A stretch of 7,960 bases of DNA from Chromatiales bacterium (GTDB taxonomy: Bacteria > Pseudomonadota > Gammaproteobacteria > Chromatiales > Chromatiaceae), in the NCBI GenBank assembly GCA_024639625.1, contig JAHEIA010000136.1:1-7960 (forward strand), written 5' to 3'. How positions within the stretch are numbered: the stretch's first letter is position 1; each line of letters starts with the position of its first letter. The notes under the pieces were generated by a model that saw only the letters and a list, made by a program, of their open reading frames with translations, was not told the DNA's origin and searched no databases. The position numbers and the translations under genes were made by a program. Positions 1 to 5,667 of the stretch are shown here, piece after piece.

Positions 1-225
1 GGTGCCCGAGGCCGCCTGAAGCACGGTCGCTCCGCCGGCAAACTGGCACTGCGGAGGAAACTGGATATCGATTTGATTGGCTGTGCAGTGCCAGCCCGAC
101 ACCACGCTTATCCCGCTCTCAGAAGAACCGGGCTGCGGGTTCTCCAAGTTTCCCTGACCAAGCACGGAAAGCGAAAACATGGCGCCCGCGAGTACGAACA
201 GCGCTCCGCTGAATGTGGATCTCAT
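1..225 (-). CDS. Secreted protein with SGW-C domain, 5' part only
   Basis: Seventy-five codons stay open from an ATG at 225 to the left edge, so the 3' end is missing. The first 23 residues form a signal peptide: Arg2, a hydrophobic stretch at about residues 8-22 (ALFVLAGAMFSLSVL), and a plausible signal peptidase I site after Val-Leu-Gly23 before Gln24. The mature start contains ENPQPGSSESG, then SVVSGWHC. This resembles, from memory, a proteobacterial exported domain with an 'NPxPGSxxSGIGxxSGWxC' opening, usually followed by DT and CGD motifs that would lie outside the window. Two further Cys (around residues 48 and 62) suggest a periplasmic disulfide. AGGGGGTG at 233-240 is a good ribosome binding site for this ATG. 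The gene lies 69 bp after the RND pump stop on the same strand. No convincing promoter or hairpin terminator was seen in the gap, so read-through is possible. The biochemical role of this family is not known to me. Confidence 0.7.
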   Translation of the reverse strand, partial: MRSTFSGALFVLAGAMFSLSVLGQGNLENPQPGSSESGISVVSGWHCTANQIDIQFPPQCQFAGGATVLQAASGT

Positions 226-294
226 CTTTAGTCACCCCCTAGTTTTGGTCTCTGCCATGCCGCGAGCTTTCCTAACCTGCCCATTTGCGTAAGT

Positions 295-3200
295 CTAGCT
301 CCTGCTGGGTGTTGCGTCGTGCGCACCCGGTGCCGGCTCATCCAGCGCCACCGCTTGCGTTGTGGCATCGTCGGCGTGGCTGCGGGCCACCAACAGGTAC
401 ACCGCTGGCACTACGAAAAGCGTGAATAGGGTGCCAATGCCGAGCCCGGTCGCGATCACCAGCCCAATGTCGAAGCGACTGGCCGCTCCGGGTCCGGAGG
501 CGGTTAGCAAGGGCACCATGGCCACCACCATGGCTACCGTGGTCATTAGGATGGGACGCAGGCGGATGGCGGCGGCCTGCTCGACCGCTTCCCGCTTGCT
601 CAGCCCTTCGTGCTGTTGCAGTTGGTTCGCGAACTCGACGATCAGGATGCCGTTCTTGGCGATGAGACCGATCAGGGTGATCAAGCCCACCTGGGTATAG
701 ATGTTGATGGTGGCGAAGCCCAGTGTCAGGAAGGCCAGGGCCCCGGCGATCGACATGGGAACCGACACCAGGATGATCAGGGGGTCGCGCCAGCTCTCGA
801 ACTGGGCCGCAAGCACCAGGTAGATCACCAGCAGGGACAGGAAGAAGGTGACGATCAAGGCACTGCCCTGCTGAGCATACTGCCGGGACTCACCGGTGAA
901 ATCGTAGCTGTAGCTGTCGGGGAACAGTTCTGCAGCCTGCTCTTCCAGGTAGGCCATGGCATTGCCCAGCGGGACACCGGAGGCCATGATGCCCTCGATG
1001 GTGATGGCATTGAGCTGTTGGAACTGGGTGCGCTGCGAGGGCTCCACGGCCTCGCTGAAACCCACCAGATTGCCGAGCGGAACCAACTCGCCCGAGCGCG
1101 ATGGCACATAGAAGTCGTTCAGCATGTCGCGATCGAGACGGAACTTGCGGGCTACCTGGGGGATCACCTTGTAGCTGCGTTCCGCCAGGCTGAATCGGTT
1201 GATGTAGCCGTCCCCCAACATCACGGACAGGCTGCGGCCGATGTCCTGCATCGAGATGCCCAGGGCGCCCGCTCGGTCGCGGTCGACCTCGATCGTGATC
1301 TTGGGCCGACTAAAATCGATGGACTTGCGCAGAAACATGAAATTGCCGCTGCCCATGGCACGACCAATCAGCTCGCCGGCTATGCGGTCCATCTCTTGGT
1401 AATCCGCGTCTGAGATCATCACGAACTGCAGCGGTAGACCGCGACCGGTACCGGGCAGGCTGGGCCGCGGAAAGATGGCGAGCTGGAGTCCCGCGACGCT
1501 CTGAAGTTTGCCCTGCACTTCGGCCTGCACCGCGCTCTGGGAACGCTCCCGCTCCGCGCGAGGCGGCATCTTGAACCCGCCGAAGGTAACCGTCGGGTCG
1601 CCGCCGAAGCCTACCAAGAGGAAGCTCTCGTGGTACTCGGGCACCGACTCGAACAGCTTCAGCACCTCCTTCGCGTAAAGCACGTTGTACTCCGGCGTGG
1701 CGGTCTGTGGCGCCACCGCGCGGAAGAACAGGATGCTTTGATCCTCGGTGGGCGCGAGCTCGCTGCGCGTGGTGACGAACATGAAATAGATGCTCGAGAG
1801 TACCGCCGCGGCGAACACTATGGTCACGGGGAGATAATTCAATGCACCGTGCAACAAGCGGCGGTAGCGCTCGGCGAGCCAGTGGAAGAAGCGTTCCACC
1901 AGTTTCTCGAAGCGCCCGGGATCGTCCGCCGACTTGAGCACCCGACCGCTCAGCATGGGCGACAGGGTCAGGGCAACGATACCGGAGACCAGCACTGCGG
2001 CCGCCAGGGAGAAGGCGAACTCGGTGAACAGGGTGCCTACCAGCCCGCCCATGAAACCGATGGGCGCATACACCGCCACCAGAGTGGTGGTCATGGCGAT
2101 GATGGGGAGCGCGAGCTCGCGGGCGCCCCGGAGCGCGGCCTGCATCTTCGACGCACCCTGTTCGATATGCCGGTGCACGTTCTCCACCACTACGATGGCG
2201 TCGTCCACTACCAGCCCGATCGCGAGCACCATGGCGAGCAGGGTGAGCAGGTTGATGGAAAAGCCCATGAGCAGCATCAGGAAGGCGCCACCGACCAGGG
2301 AAAGCGGCACGGCGAGGGCCGGAATCAAGGCCGCCCGCAAGGACCCGAGAGACAGGTAGATGACCAACAGCACGATCAGCACCGCCTCGGCAAGGGTCGT
2401 AAACACCTCCTTGATGGAGTCGCGGATGAACACGCTGGCGTCGTAAGGGATGTGGGCCTGCAGTCCCGAGGGCAACTGTGCGCGGATCTCCGGCATCGCC
2501 GCGAGCACTCGATTCGCCACCTCCAGCGGATTTTGTCCCGGCGCCGGCTCGATGCCGACGAAGATCGCCGGGATCCCCTTGTACATGGTGGTGGTCTCGT
2601 AGTCCTCGGCGCCCAGTTCCACATCGGCCACGTCGCGTAGACGCACCAGGGTGTCCTCGCTCCCTGTGACCACCAGATTGCGGAAGTCTTCTACCCGACT
2701 CACGTCGGTGGTGGCGCCTAGGTCCACCGACACGTATTCCCCCTTGAGGCGACCGACGGCGGCGAGATAATTGTTCCGTTGCAGGACGTCTTCCAACTGG
2801 GAGGGGCTGACCCCCAACGCGGCCATGCGCCGTGGATCGAGCCAGATGCGCATGGCGAAGGTCTTGTTGCCGATCAGTTGCGCCTTGGCCACCCCGGGGA
2901 TCGCCTGCAGCTTGGGCTGTACGACCCGCAACAGATAGTCGGTGATCTGCGACAGACTCATGCTCTCGCTGTAATAGGCCATGTACATGAGCGCTGTGGG
3001 GTCGCCGGTGGCAGCGTCGATCACCGGGTCTTCGGACTCCGCCGGCAGCACGTTGCGCTGGCTCGCAACCTTGGCTTGGATCTCCGAAATTGCCTCCTTG
3101 GGGTCGTAGTTCAGGCGCATGTGCGCCTCGATGGTGGAGCGGCCCTGCACCGAGGTGGAGAACAGATAGTCTATGCCGTCGGCTTCCGCGATGGCCTGTT

Positions 3201-3402
3201 GCAGCGGCGTGGTGATGAAGCCCTTGACCAGTTCGCCGCTGGCGCCGGGATAGCTGGTGGTAACCGTGACGACGGTATCTTTCGTCTCCGGGTACTGGCG
3301 CACCTCCAGGGTGAACAAGGAACGCAGGCCCACCACCAGGATCAGCAGACTGACCACGGACGAGAGTACCGGTCGCCGGACGAAGATGTCGGTAAAGCTC
3401 AT
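295..3402 (-). CDS. RND multidrug efflux permease, HAE-1 family (MexI/VexH-like)
   Basis: This 1035-residue protein has the usual length of AcrB-type inner-membrane pumps, which work as trimers and use the proton gradient to move drugs or metabolites from periplasm or membrane into an outer-membrane channel. It starts with the canonical MSFTDIFVRRPV, followed by TM1 (about 12-30), the first porter/docking half (about 31-330), TM2-TM6 and TM7, the second periplasmic half (about 545-845) and the final TM block (about 848-1010). The proton-relay residues are intact: Asp400-Asp401 in GLVVDDAIVVVENV (TM4) and Lys916 in GLIAKNGIL (TM10). The substrate switch-loop area (about 598-615) carries TFGGF followed by a charged RAERERS stretch, as I recall for MexI-like pumps, rather than the AcrB GFGFAGRG loop. 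The C-terminal 25 residues are Ala/Pro/Asp-rich and probably cytosolic. The gene follows the adaptor gene by 14 nt with only a weak ribosome binding site, which suggests translational coupling. Drug or signal-molecule export is likely; the substrate cannot be read from sequence. Confidence 0.97.
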   Translation of the reverse strand: MSFTDIFVRRPVLSSVVSLLILVVGLRSLFTLEVRQYPETKDTVVTVTTSYPGASGELVKGFITTPLQQAIAEADGIDYLFSTSVQGRSTIEAHMRLNYDPKEAISEIQAKVASQRNVLPAESEDPVIDAATGDPTALMYMAYYSESMSLSQITDYLLRVVQPKLQAIPGVAKAQLIGNKTFAMRIWLDPRRMAALGVSPSQLEDVLQRNNYLAAVGRLKGEYVSVDLGATTDVSRVEDFRNLVVTGSEDTLVRLRDVADVELGAEDYETTTMYKGIPAIFVGIEPAPGQNPLEVANRVLAAMPEIRAQLPSGLQAHIPYDASVFIRDSIKEVFTTLAEAVLIVLLVIYLSLGSLRAALIPALAVPLSLVGGAFLMLLMGFSINLLTLLAMVLAIGLVVDDAIVVVENVHRHIEQGASKMQAALRGARELALPIIAMTTTLVAVYAPIGFMGGLVGTLFTEFAFSLAAAVLVSGIVALTLSPMLSGRVLKSADDPGRFEKLVERFFHWLAERYRRLLHGALNYLPVTIVFAAAVLSSIYFMFVTTRSELAPTEDQSILFFRAVAPQTATPEYNVLYAKEVLKLFESVPEYHESFLLVGFGGDPTVTFGGFKMPPRAERERSQSAVQAEVQGKLQSVAGLQLAIFPRPSLPGTGRGLPLQFVMISDADYQEMDRIAGELIGRAMGSGNFMFLRKSIDFSRPKITIEVDRDRAGALGISMQDIGRSLSVMLGDGYINRFSLAERSYKVIPQVARKFRLDRDMLNDFYVPSRSGELVPLGNLVGFSEAVEPSQRTQFQQLNAITIEGIMASGVPLGNAMAYLEEQAAELFPDSYSYDFTGESRQYAQQGSALIVTFFLSLLVIYLVLAAQFESWRDPLIILVSVPMSIAGALAFLTLGFATINIYTQVGLITLIGLIAKNGILIVEFANQLQQHEGLSKREAVEQAAAIRLRPILMTTVAMVVAMVPLLTASGPGAASRFDIGLVIATGLGIGTLFTLFVVPAVYLLVARSHADDATTQAVALDEPAPGAHDATPSRS

Positions 3403-3416
3403 TGTGTGTGCCCGGC

Positions 3417-4526
3417 TCAGGGCGCCCCGGATTGGGTCACGGCGCCTTGTTCCGGCCGCACGCTATTGTCGATCTGTATGGCCTGGCCGTTGCGCAGTTT
3501 CACGGTGCCGGCGAGGACCACCCGGTCGCCTTCCTCGAGGCCGTGGAGGATCTCCACGCGGCCATCATGGCTCAGCCCCGTCTCCACTTGGCGGCGCTGC
3601 ACTTGCAGGTGACCATCCTGCTCGAGCACCTGGAATACGGCGTTCCCATAAGGGTTATAGGTTATCGCGCTCTCTGCCAGACTGAGCACGTTGCCGTGCG
3701 CGGGCAGCAGCACCTGTACGTCGGCAAACATCCCGGGACGCAGCAGCAGATCCGGGTTGGCGAGCGTAGCGCGCACGCGCACCGTGCGCGTAGCCGTGTC
3801 CACCCCTGGATTGATCGCCGTGATCGCGCCGCCGAATTCTTTTGCCGGATGGGCGGCAAGCCGCAAGTTGACCGCTTGGCCGGTGTGCAGGCTGGCGAAA
3901 TGCCGCTCCGGCAGTGCGAAATCCAGATAAACCGGTTCCAGGGCATCCAGCGGCACCACCTGGGAACCCGGCGCCAGATATTCCCCAAGGTCGACCAGCC
4001 GGATTCCCAAGAAGCCGCTGAAGGGTGCACGGATCGTCTTCTTGGCGATGGTGGCCTGCTTGGATGCGACCTGGGCCTCGCTACTGTCGAGCGTAGCCTT
4101 GGCCTCGTCGACGTCGGACTGGGACACCGATTTGTCTTTCAACAGGCGCGCCAGGCGTCGGTATTTGATTCCGGCAAGGTCGCGCTCGGCGATCAGACCT
4201 TTGAGTTCGGCTTGATCCACGCTGTCATCTAGTTTCAGCAGGATGTCGCCTTGCTGCGTTTCCTGACCCGACTCGAACAAGATCTCCTTGACCTGACCGG
4301 GCACCTCGTTAGTGACGAAGATCCCCTGGTTAGCCGTTACTGTTCCTACCGCACCGAGCCAACGTTGCCAGTCTTCCCGCTGCACGCTGGTGACCGCCAC
4401 CGTAGCGGGCGGTGGCGGTTGTCTCATCATGGCAGCCATGTGGGCCATTTGGCTCTTCTTCCACACGAAGATGCCGCCGAAAACCAGGGCCAGAAGGATC
4501 AGAACCGCGATCATTCTCTTCAGCAT
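3417..4526 (-). CDS. RND efflux periplasmic adaptor (membrane fusion protein)
   Basis: This 369-residue protein is the HlyD/AcrA-type adaptor that links the RND pump to an outer-membrane channel. An N-terminal membrane anchor (about 5-22) is present and there is no lipobox Cys, so it should be held by a helix rather than a lipid. A Met/His-bearing linker (QMAHMAAMM, 26-34) and a PPPP run follow. The order is the family order: first beta-barrel strand and lipoyl half (about 42-100, with VPGQV and GDILLKLDD), a short alpha-hairpin (about 103-162), second lipoyl half with IRAPFSG (about 165-171), beta-barrel (about 198-275, LRPGMFADV) and membrane-proximal domain (about 280-355, GLEEGDRVV). The hairpin tip carries Arg124, Leu128 and Ser135, matching the R-x3-L-x6-S pattern known for TolC-family binding. 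The start ATG has GGGAG six nt upstream (4533-4537). It is the first gene of the pump operon. The relation to MexH/VexG-type adaptors is inferred from layout and partner. Confidence 0.96.
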   Translation of the reverse strand: MLKRMIAVLILLALVFGGIFVWKKSQMAHMAAMMRQPPPPATVAVTSVQREDWQRWLGAVGTVTANQGIFVTNEVPGQVKEILFESGQETQQGDILLKLDDSVDQAELKGLIAERDLAGIKYRRLARLLKDKSVSQSDVDEAKATLDSSEAQVASKQATIAKKTIRAPFSGFLGIRLVDLGEYLAPGSQVVPLDALEPVYLDFALPERHFASLHTGQAVNLRLAAHPAKEFGGAITAINPGVDTATRTVRVRATLANPDLLLRPGMFADVQVLLPAHGNVLSLAESAITYNPYGNAVFQVLEQDGHLQVQRRQVETGLSHDGRVEILHGLEEGDRVVLAGTVKLRNGQAIQIDNSVRPEQGAVTQSGAP

Positions 4527-4532
4527 CAGGCG

Positions 4533-4537
4533 CTCCC
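4533..4537 (-). promoter_or_regulatory. Ribosome binding site of the adaptor gene
   Basis: GGGAG on the minus strand lies six nt before the ATG at 4526. It supports that ATG over the in-frame Met at codon 5. Confidence 0.7.
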
Positions 4538-4592
4538 AGAAACCATTCCGTCGCCGGCCGGCCGGGTGGGACGGGGTAGATAGGCATCGCGC

Positions 4593-4621
4593 AGCGTAAC
4601 CCTTCAGTGCCCTCTCAGCAA
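4593..4621 (-). promoter_or_regulatory. Possible sigma70-type promoter of the efflux operon
   Basis: On the minus strand TTGCTG (4616-4621) is separated by 17 nt from TACGCT (4593-4598). The spacing is ideal but each hexamer matches consensus at only three of six positions. Transcription would begin near 4586 and leave a leader of about 60 nt before the adaptor ATG. This is a weak prediction in GC-rich DNA. Confidence 0.22.
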
Positions 4622-4635
4622 GACGCAGAAACGCC

Positions 4636-4660
4636 GGGATTCCTCGGGGAGATGGGGGGG
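4636..4660 (+). other. G-quadruplex-like G-run cluster
   Basis: The plus strand has GGG (4636-4638), GGGG (4646-4649) and a run of seven G (4654-4660). With loops of 7, 4 and 1 nt this satisfies the usual G3+N1-7 pattern for an intramolecular quadruplex. It lies about 110 bp before the adaptor start on the opposite strand and could also be a chance result of GC-rich DNA. Confidence 0.4.
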
Positions 4661-4707
4661 TAAACCTGCTATTCAGCGGGCCAACCGGCTGGGTTGTTGC
4701 TATGTCC

Positions 4708-4740
4708 CCCGCGGTAGGGCGCTGCAGCGCACCCTGCGGG
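4708..4740. repeat. Imperfect stem-loop with inner 12-bp palindrome
   Basis: CCCGC (4708-4712) pairs with GCGGG (4736-4740), and AGGG (4716-4719) with CCCT (4732-4735), around the core. The core also contains a perfect palindrome GCGCTGCAGCGC (4719-4730), so an alternative inner fold is available. The GTAGGG...CCCTGC framing recalls dispersed palindromic repeats of proteobacterial intergenic regions. It has no T-run, so it is not a typical intrinsic terminator. Whether it is repeated elsewhere in the genome cannot be seen here. Confidence 0.5.
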
Positions 4741-4760
4741 CCTCCGCACCTCCGGAAGGC
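4740..4760. repeat. Second stem-loop, adjoining the first
   Basis: GCCTCCG (4740-4746) pairs with CGGAAGGC (4753-4760) through seven base pairs, with one bulged A (4756) and a six-nt loop. It directly abuts the preceding stem-loop, and a shorter GGG/CCC element follows at 4770-4779, giving a run of three potential hairpins. Confidence 0.4.
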
Positions 4761-4858
4761 TTCGCGAACGGGCTTGCCCTAACGAGAGGCGTGATTATTT
4801 CCGTCGCAGGGCATGGTTGCCAGAGCGCTTTGCGGAAGCCACGGACGCCGAGTCGGTG

Positions 4859-4864
4859 TATCAT
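4859..4864 (+). promoter_or_regulatory. Possible -10 element for the VTT gene
   Basis: TATCAT matches TATAAT at five of six positions and lies 38 nt before the GTG start at 4903, which would give a leader of roughly 30 nt. No good -35 hexamer sits at the proper distance (the nearest TTGCGG at 4830 is too far). If real, it would place the transcript start after the upstream ATG at 4813 and exclude that ATG. Confidence 0.25.
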
Positions 4865-4890
4865 GCTCGGCCATTCGGGTAACGAGGCGC

Positions 4891-4896
4891 AGGGAG
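4891..4896 (+). promoter_or_regulatory. Ribosome binding site that sets the VTT gene start
   Basis: AGGGAG is followed by six nt and then GTG at 4903. This is the strongest Shine-Dalgarno match near the gene and argues for the GTG start rather than the ATG 90 bases upstream. Confidence 0.75.
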
Positions 4897-4902
4897 TTGT
4901 TG

Positions 4903-5634
4903 GTGAATTCTGGAATCGTGCTGCGAGGCGTGTTCGTGGGCCTCTCTCTCCTGTTGATGGCCGCCCTGATCGGACAGATGGGGTTCGAGTACGGAGCGGA
5001 CGATCTCAAGCGGTGGGCCGATGCGGAGATTCGCGGCAATGGGCTGGTCGGTTCCCTCGCGTTCGTCGCCGTGGGCGCCTTGTTTACCGGGCTGGGGTTG
5101 TCGCGGCAGATCTTCGCCTTCGTCGCCGGGTATCTGTACGGCGCGCTGGCCGGCACGGGACTCGCCTTACTGGCGGAAATGGCTGGTGTGCTGGCCGGGT
5201 TTGCCTATGCGAGGCTGTTGGCGCGCGGCGCCATCACCGCTCGGTATCCTCGGCGTGTCCGCCGGGTCGACGAGTTCCTCGGCCGCCATCCATTTTCCAT
5301 GACGCTCGCGGTTCGCCTGTTCCCTGTCGGGAACAATCTGCTGGTCAATCTTCTTGCCGGGGTTTCGCGGATCGCCGTGGCCCCTTTCCTTGCTGCATCG
5401 GTGATCGGCCATGCCCCGCAGACCCTGGTGTTCGGCCTGGCCGGCAGCGGTGTGGCGACCGGGGATGGGCTGCAAAGCGCGGTGGCTGTGGTGTTGTTCG
5501 CCGTCTCCATCGGGGTTGGCATCCCGCTCTACCGGAAGTTTCGAAGCGGCCGGGTCTTCGAGGCTGCGATCGAGGATGTGATGGGCGACGGGATCGACGA
5601 TTACCCGGACCGGCCGGGGCTCGGCGAGCGCTGA
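4903..5634 (+). CDS. TVP38/TMEM64 (VTT, DedA-like) family membrane protein
   Basis: From the GTG this is a 243-residue polytopic inner-membrane protein, close to the usual family length. Hydrophobic segments lie at about 5-25, 48-66, 69-106 (re-entrant or paired), 132-152, 158-182 and 191-210. VTT features are visible: FVAGYLYGALAGTGLALLAE (73-92), a Tyr-Ala-Arg end to the glycine-rich segment (102-104), then AVRLFPVGNNLLVNLLAG (136-153), the family's R-x-x-P...N..aG signature, followed by a GHAPQT turn (169-174). DedA and VTT relatives include lipid scramblases and undecaprenyl-phosphate flippases; the substrate of the bacterial TVP38 branch is unsettled, so a lipid-carrier transport role is only inferred. 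The C-terminus (about 211-243) is polar and acidic. An in-frame ATG at 4813 would add 30 Arg/Cys-containing residues that do not look like family sequence. The gene is divergent from the efflux operon and convergent with the amidotransferase gene, 15 bp away, so it is probably monocistronic. Confidence 0.9.
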   Translation: MNSGIVLRGVFVGLSLLLMAALIGQMGFEYGADDLKRWADAEIRGNGLVGSLAFVAVGALFTGLGLSRQIFAFVAGYLYGALAGTGLALLAEMAGVLAGFAYARLLARGAITARYPRRVRRVDEFLGRHPFSMTLAVRLFPVGNNLLVNLLAGVSRIAVAPFLAASVIGHAPQTLVFGLAGSGVATGDGLQSAVAVVLFAVSIGVGIPLYRKFRSGRVFEAAIEDVMGDGIDDYPDRPGLGER

Positions 5635-5640
5635 GACGGC

Positions 5641-5667
5641 TCGGGCGTCCTAATCTTGCGCGCCCGA
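5641..5667. terminator. Possible bidirectional hairpin between convergent genes
   Basis: TCGGGCG (5641-5647) and CGCCCGA (5661-5667) form a perfect 7-bp inverted repeat with a 13-nt loop, flanked by a further ACGG (5636-5639)/CCGT (5672-5675) pair. It lies across the 15-bp gap and the end of the amidotransferase gene. There is no T-run on either side, so intrinsic termination would be weak. Confidence 0.3.

Larger units (their letters stand above)
4527..4902. other. Noncoding divergent region with clustered inverted repeats
   Basis: These 376 bases separate the leftward efflux operon from the rightward VTT gene. No open frame here looks coding. The region holds the adaptor ribosome binding site, weak promoter candidates on both strands, a GC palindrome CCGGCCGGCCGG (4554-4565), a G-rich stretch (4636-4660) and successive stem-loops between 4708 and 4779. 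Both divergent transcripts should start within it. No operator half-sites that I could tie to a known regulator family were recognised. Confidence 0.75.

Noticed and set aside
226..294. Possible terminator or promoter between the pump gene and the secreted protein gene
   Set aside because: No stem followed by a T-run and no -35/-10 pair with acceptable hexamers was found; only the ribosome binding site at 233-240 is convincing.
610..1413. Long plus-strand open frame opposite the RND pump gene
   Set aside because: It is antisense to a certain RND gene. Its translation is rich in Gln, His, Gly and Asp with no domain pattern, as expected from a GC-rich opposite strand.
1630..2640. 336-codon plus-strand open frame opposite the RND pump gene
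   Set aside because: Same cause: low-complexity His/Gln/Gly/Arg composition and no plausible start signal. The opposite strand encodes conserved pump motifs throughout.
2779..4232. Two overlapping plus-strand open frames across the pump-adaptor junction
   Set aside because: Both are opposite conserved adaptor and pump sequence and have no recognisable family features.
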